A stretch of 64,000 nucleotides of DNA, from NCBI RefSeq assembly GCF_963583255.1, contig NC_084810.1, forward strand, positions 10,499,853 to 10,563,852. The letters are read 5' to 3'. The notes beneath the pieces are model-generated. The model was not told where the DNA came from and did no database searches. It worked only from the letters and a program-made list of their open reading frames with translations. Position numbers and translations under genes: made by a program. Origin of the DNA: Pyrus communis. Its lineage: Eukaryota; Streptophyta; Magnoliopsida; Rosales; Rosaceae. Shown here piece after piece: positions 59,481 through 64,000 of the stretch. How positions within the stretch are numbered: the first letter of the stretch is position 1; each line of letters starts with the position of its first letter.

Positions 59481-60657
59481 ACCATCGTCCTCCCTGAACC
59501 TAGAGAGAGAGAGGCACAGAGCAAAGCAGGAAAGCCATTTCCTTCAAGCAGAAGCAGAAGCAGAAGTTGGAGACGAAGCGCTTCTGAGGAGAAAAACCAG
59601 CAATGTCGGTTCTTTGATCCCTTGAGAATCTCAATCTCTTTCGGTTTTATTTATTTATTTCGTTTTGGTTAGCTTGCTCTGATCCGTTGATGCATTCTAA
59701 TCTCATTTTCCGTCGCGTTTTCTCGGATTTTCTCTGCTGTCCGGTGTTTGGTTTTTTCTTGATTTGGTGTGATTGGAGAGCTCTTTGAGATCAATGCCGT
59801 CTGATTAGGTAGATTTGGCGGGATTCCTTTTGCGTTTGGTTGCCGGGAAAGTTGATAGGAAAAGTACAGGAAATGCTATGATATTATTATTTCTAATTTT
59901 TGGTGTTTGGATCAAATTATTAGTGATTTCATATCTAAACTTGTTACTGTTTCGGAATGATGAATCTCTTTCTAGCTAATCTGTAAATTAAAACAGTCTG
60001 GTTGGAATCGGCAGTTTACATTTAGTTGTCGTCATAATGATGCCTGGTTTTCGGTAGCGATTCGTTTCCTTTTAATCCATTTGTTTTGTGTCTGTCTGAA
60101 CGAAAAACTGTTCCATTAGAGAGTTACCAGAAGGAAAATTTCGGCCAAATGACCGTGGAAGCTTCCTAATTAAGTAAACTGTTATCTCCATTCATTTTTA
60201 GTAATAAATTTCTAGTAACTAATCGAGTTTAATCCTTCCCAGAGATAGATGTAATGGAGATTAATAATTTCACAAATCTGCTTAGATCTACCAATGCCGA
60301 TTGAAATATGAAGATACCGGAAACTATATGAATTTGGAACAGCTTCGATTTCATTGTTTCAACCATCTTGCATTCTTAAACTCTGGATTTATGTTCTCTG
60401 GCTGTTGATTCGCTACTCTTGATTTTTCTTCTGGGATGAGTTTTTGATTGTTCGTTGTGATTTGCAGGTATTTCTGTAAGTGCGAAACTGATAGCATTTT
60501 TCGGTTGCCTGTCTGAATTTATTTTATATGATATTGGGTGTTGGAATTTGTCGAAAGATCAGGTTTACATCTCTCCTGATTCGTTTTATTTGTGAACCTT
60601 ATCGTCTATTCATCGTTGTAAAATATTCATTTCTTGTATTCTCTTTGTGCCCTTTAG
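59480..60657 (+). promoter_or_regulatory. Probable 5' leader region of the BIG BROTHER-like gene
   Basis: Purine-rich leader-like sequence near 59490-59600 includes a (GCAGAA)n stretch at about 59550. A short upstream frame, ATGTCGGTTCTTTGA, starts at 59603. An acceptor (CCCTTTAG) ends at 60657, 29 bp before the coding ATG, so at least one leader intron is likely. Its donor was not fixed. Confidence 0.45.
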
Positions 60658-60686
60658 ATTGCTCGTCTGTCTTGCGGTTTTTAAAA

Positions 60687-63600
60687 ATGAGTTGGGACCC
60701 AAACATGGAAGTTCATTACACCTACACCAGCTGTCCTTATAGCTCAGCGGGTAGCTTTATGGAGTATTTTGAGGGTCTTACCTATGAACATGTGAACTTT
60801 ATTTTTTCAGGCGATTTGCATGCTCAGGTACTTTACCTTAAATATCTGCACAAAGATTTTCTTTTTCAACCACCGTGATTTGTTTAGTTAGTCTTTAATT
60901 ATTATGTTTCCAAAATTTAGATCTGTAGGATTGCTGTACTTCATTGAAAAGGAGTTTATATGGGTTCCCATTATAGGATTGCTTTAAGACATAAGTACCG
61001 AGTTGTTGTTTGATGTTCCCCATTATTAATGCAAATTTTGAACCTTGGAATGTTTATCTGTATTTCATCTATTTCAATTTCTTTCAATTGCAATTTCCTT
61101 CTCACATGTGTAGGAGAGTGCTTACCCAACAATGAATACAAATTATTACAAGTTTGGGTTATCGGAACCTGGGAATACTTCATCCTATGATCTTGGGTTT
61201 AGTCATGCTTATGAGATCAATGGTCCTGACCCAAGAAGTGGTGAACAAAGAAGGCATTTGCAGAGTGCTTCAACGATGACTAATGAACAGAATGTGGCAG
61301 TGAACTCAGAATGGGAAGGAAATGCAAATACTTCTACACCCAACAACCCCATAGAATGTAAGTTATTAGTGTTGCTTTTCTTCTTTCTTTTCTTGGGATG
61401 GGCAAGGAGGCTGGAGGGCTTCATGATTATGCTCTGCGGTTTTCTCTTTTGTGGTCCTATGTGAGAGGCCCTGAAGACCGGTAAAATAATTAGCATTCTC
61501 TATTATTATTATTTTTTCCTAAGTTGTGGATTAGAACATTACAGGGCCCGGAGGGACTGGTGACATAGAGAATAAGTATTCTTAGTGAAACTTATAGAGT
61601 TGGATGAAATACATTCTACCTCTAGGGAAGAAGAAGATAAGAATTAGGTGTTTTATTGTTATAAAGTTTGTCATTTTTCATATTGTTGCCTAAAGGTAGC
61701 AGTCCAGTAGGACCCCCGTGACTGTTTATTATAAACTTATGTTTAAGGACTGCATATTATAAACATGTTTCTGACTGAAGTTGATGGTGTGGCTGCTTTT
61801 TGCTCCTCCATTTCTATACTCTTTGCTTCCAATGTCATTTGGTCTGTTCTGAGTCACTTCTTTATACTTGAGACTTGAATATTTTCTATCAATCTAAGTA
61901 TCATCATTTACATTTCAGGCCCACGGAGACATCAAAATTCCCATGATCATCAGGTATTTAGTTTCTTCATATTCTGGGTCTTTCTCTAAATGTATGTATA
62001 CATATAACTGTGAATGCATTCATATATGCATATGTGCAACAAATGTGCACACGGGCACCTAAATTGGGGCTGAGTAGATTGGCTTAACATGAATGGAAGT
62101 AAAACCACAGCTTTGGCAGGCTTATTCCTGGTTCCAGTGATTTCAAAAACCACTTACCGGGAAATTTTTACTCTACATCATTATCATATTCAAACTTTTA
62201 TGTGAAACAAAATGAGCTCAATAAATTACTAAGTTGGAGCATTTTCTGTGAAATATGCAGGTTATTTGGCAAGACAACATTGATCCTGACAGCATGAGTT
62301 ACGAGGTTAGACCTAACTGCACTTTATCCTCCTTAGAATTTGGATAATACAATTATATTATAATTTCAAGTAATCTGTCTTATCTGTTGATTTTCTGTTT
62401 AACATTTATCTGGATTAGGTATTATTCAGATTTTATTGTAACAAATGGATACACTAGCCATGGTTTATACAGGAATAAATTCCATCTACCACCCACCTTG
62501 GAAATTTAAATTGTGTTATTCTGTACATTTTCTTTATGGTACAGATTTACTTCATTGTTTGGAGGAGTGCTTGTGTGCTAAACAATCATTGCACTACTCC
62601 TTCTGTAATTTCTGTTCTTAATGAGGAGATTCTTGCAAATTTCTTAGTCTCTGATTCTTTACTTTTCTCTCTCTCAAATGCACAAGTTTCAGTGTAGCAC
62701 TGCACATATTGTAGAATTCGAATTTTGTTGTCGTTGATTTAAGTGCATTGTTGAAATTATAGGATGACTGGCCTCGTATTATTTTTTAAGTGCTCCCCTT
62801 CTCACACAAATTTGTGTCAAACTGGTGGAATTTACTTTTAAAGCACTCACGTGTATAGACTGATTTTGAATTCAATTCTTTTAAGTTGGATTGCTCAATT
62901 ATTTGAGCCCACTGGAATAGAAGTTTATTAAGCATATCATACTCCTGGTTAGTGTCATCAGCTTTCACTTGTGGATGTGATGTTGGATCTGGCAGAATTG
63001 TCTTCATGGTGGGGACCCAACTGTATGAGAGTTAGTGAGTGAATCTCTAAAGCAGAACAGGGTTCTCGAGTTGTGAGGGTAGTTTTATAGTTGTATGCCT
63101 GTAATGTCTTGTGTTGTATGGGAACATCTGCTACTCACTAAAAACCTTTTATTTGGAATAAATGTTACTGACAATGTTCTTTACGTTCAGGAATTACTTG
63201 AGTTAGGTGAGGCAGTTGGAACTCAAAGTCGAGGTCTCTCCCAAGATCAGATCTCCTTGCTTCCAATCTCAAAGTACAAATGCAGCTTTTTCTTGAGAAA
63301 GAAATCACGAGACGAGAGGTATAGATTGCCCTTATTTATTGTTCTTTTGAAAAAATGTGCTTACTCTCTCTCTAAAGAAATCATGAGACGAGAGGTATAG
63401 ATTGCCCTTATTTATTGTTCTCTCTCTCTCTGAATTCCTGTTTAACGGAATCTCTCTTGGTTAAATATAGAAATGGGAAGTTTAACATCTACTAATTTTT
63501 GCAAGAACAACTTTTTTCCTTGCTCAAATCTCAAGAATAGAAAAGGAACTTGTTTTTGTTGTTTTCATTAGTATGGTGGTCTGTAGAGAAGATATAGAAC

Positions 63601-64000
63601 GCTGATTTCTTGGGGAGTGAAGGTAGGTGTCATAGGTTGTATGATTAATTTGAGTCTCGAATGGTTCTTTCTGCACAAGGCTGGGATCATTTTTACGTTA
63701 GGATATTGAATTAAAGTGGACATGACTTTAGGTTTTTCATATATTGGCACTGTGGAGCGTAAAAGTAAGGACTTGATCTTCAGCTGCATACTTCAGTGAC
63801 CTACTTGAGTCTTATGCAACTTGTAGTTTTCTTCGGAAAATATACGGAGAAGCAATATTGGATAAGAATCTTAGGATTGAATCTGGTAAATTTAATGGTT
63901 TCAAATCGGTGAATATGCATATTGGTGAGTATACTTTTCAATTTAATTCCCATTCCCTATTAAAAGTGCTCGGGATCCTTCTGTGCTTACTGCCGACAGG
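60687..64000 (+). CDS. BB: BIG BROTHER-type RING E3 ubiquitin ligase (5' part; 3' end outside window)
   Basis: Exons seen: 60687-60827, 61114-61357, 61919-61953, 62261-62305, 63191-63318, all GT-AG and in frame (about 198 residues). The protein begins MSWDPNMEVHYTYTSCPYSS. It contains the conserved NTNYYKFGLSEPGN, the VIWQDNIDPDSMSYEELLEL block and GEAVGTQSRGLSQDQISLLP, all features of Arabidopsis BIG BROTHER. The RING-H2 zinc-finger exon should follow and is not found before the window ends. In Arabidopsis BB limits organ growth by marking proteins for degradation. The last donor (63318/63319) is duplicated 76 bp downstream. Confidence 0.9.
63301..63421 (+). repeat. 76-bp-period duplication copying the exon 5 splice donor
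   Basis: The 45-bp block at 63301-63345, which includes the exon end GACGAGAG and donor GTATAG, recurs at 63377-63421 with one base changed. Use of the second donor would add 76 nt and shift the frame. Confidence 0.9.

Noticed and set aside
60971..61496. Minus-strand frames opposite the BIG BROTHER gene
   Set aside because: Shadows of the sense exons and introns.
1..64000. CRISPR arrays, bacterial operons, phage or organelle insertions
   Set aside because: No regularly spaced direct repeats with unique spacers, and no block of bacterial- or plastid-type genes was seen.
1..64000. Intact tRNA or rRNA genes
   Set aside because: Only box B-like motifs inside SINE-like remnants were found; no cloverleaf could be built.

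Overview
This is nuclear DNA from a flowering plant. The host genes have GT-AG introns, and the spacers are AT-rich and packed with LTR retrotransposons, LINEs and small DNA transposons. Protein wording and repeat families look like a woody eudicot, most likely Rosaceae of the apple/pear type. That assignment is an impression; no search was run.

Four host genes are readable, all on the + strand. (1) An SRT1/SIRT6-type sirtuin at 6236-13211 has 14 coding exons and 471 codons. (2) A single-exon trihelix (GT-gamma-like) transcription factor lies at 17194-18543. (3) A mitochondrial ADP/ATP carrier at 54986-56362 has three coding exons and a 5'UTR intron of about 1.1 kb. (4) The 5' part of a BIG BROTHER-type RING E3 ligase starts at 60687 and runs off the window before its RING exon. 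A decayed F-box gene lies at 3100-3828. The four genes have unrelated jobs (chromatin deacylation, transcription, ATP export, organ-size control) and nothing suggests they act as a unit.

Layout. 1-6 kb: DNA-transposon remnants, minisatellites and the F-box pseudogene. 6-13.3 kb: SRT1. 13.3-19 kb: MITEs, SINE pieces and the trihelix gene. 19.6-23.5 kb: a LINE RNase H relic interrupted by a large palindromic element, which itself carries a 667-bp MULE. 23.8-32.7 kb: a poly(A)-tailed retroposon split by a Ty3/Gypsy element whose 3' half carries an antisense, intron-containing plant-mobile-domain gene. 33-35 kb: a small hAT element and remnants. 35.1-41.4 kb: a young Copia element inside an older inverted pair of Copia gag fragments. 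43.7-49.3 kb: a badly decayed L1-type LINE. 49.8-53.4 kb: MITEs, a long hairpin and a 1.39-kb hAT element carrying a kinase fragment, ending just upstream of the carrier gene. 54-56.4 kb: carrier gene. 59.5-64 kb: BIG BROTHER gene.

I found no undescribed multi-gene system. The most unusual items are the palindromic TG...CA element, the antisense PMD gene in the Gypsy element, the kinase-capturing hAT beside the carrier promoter, a Copia with near-identical LTRs but several coding breaks, and a duplicated splice donor in the BIG BROTHER gene. Target-site duplications were read by eye and resolve the insertion order in several places.
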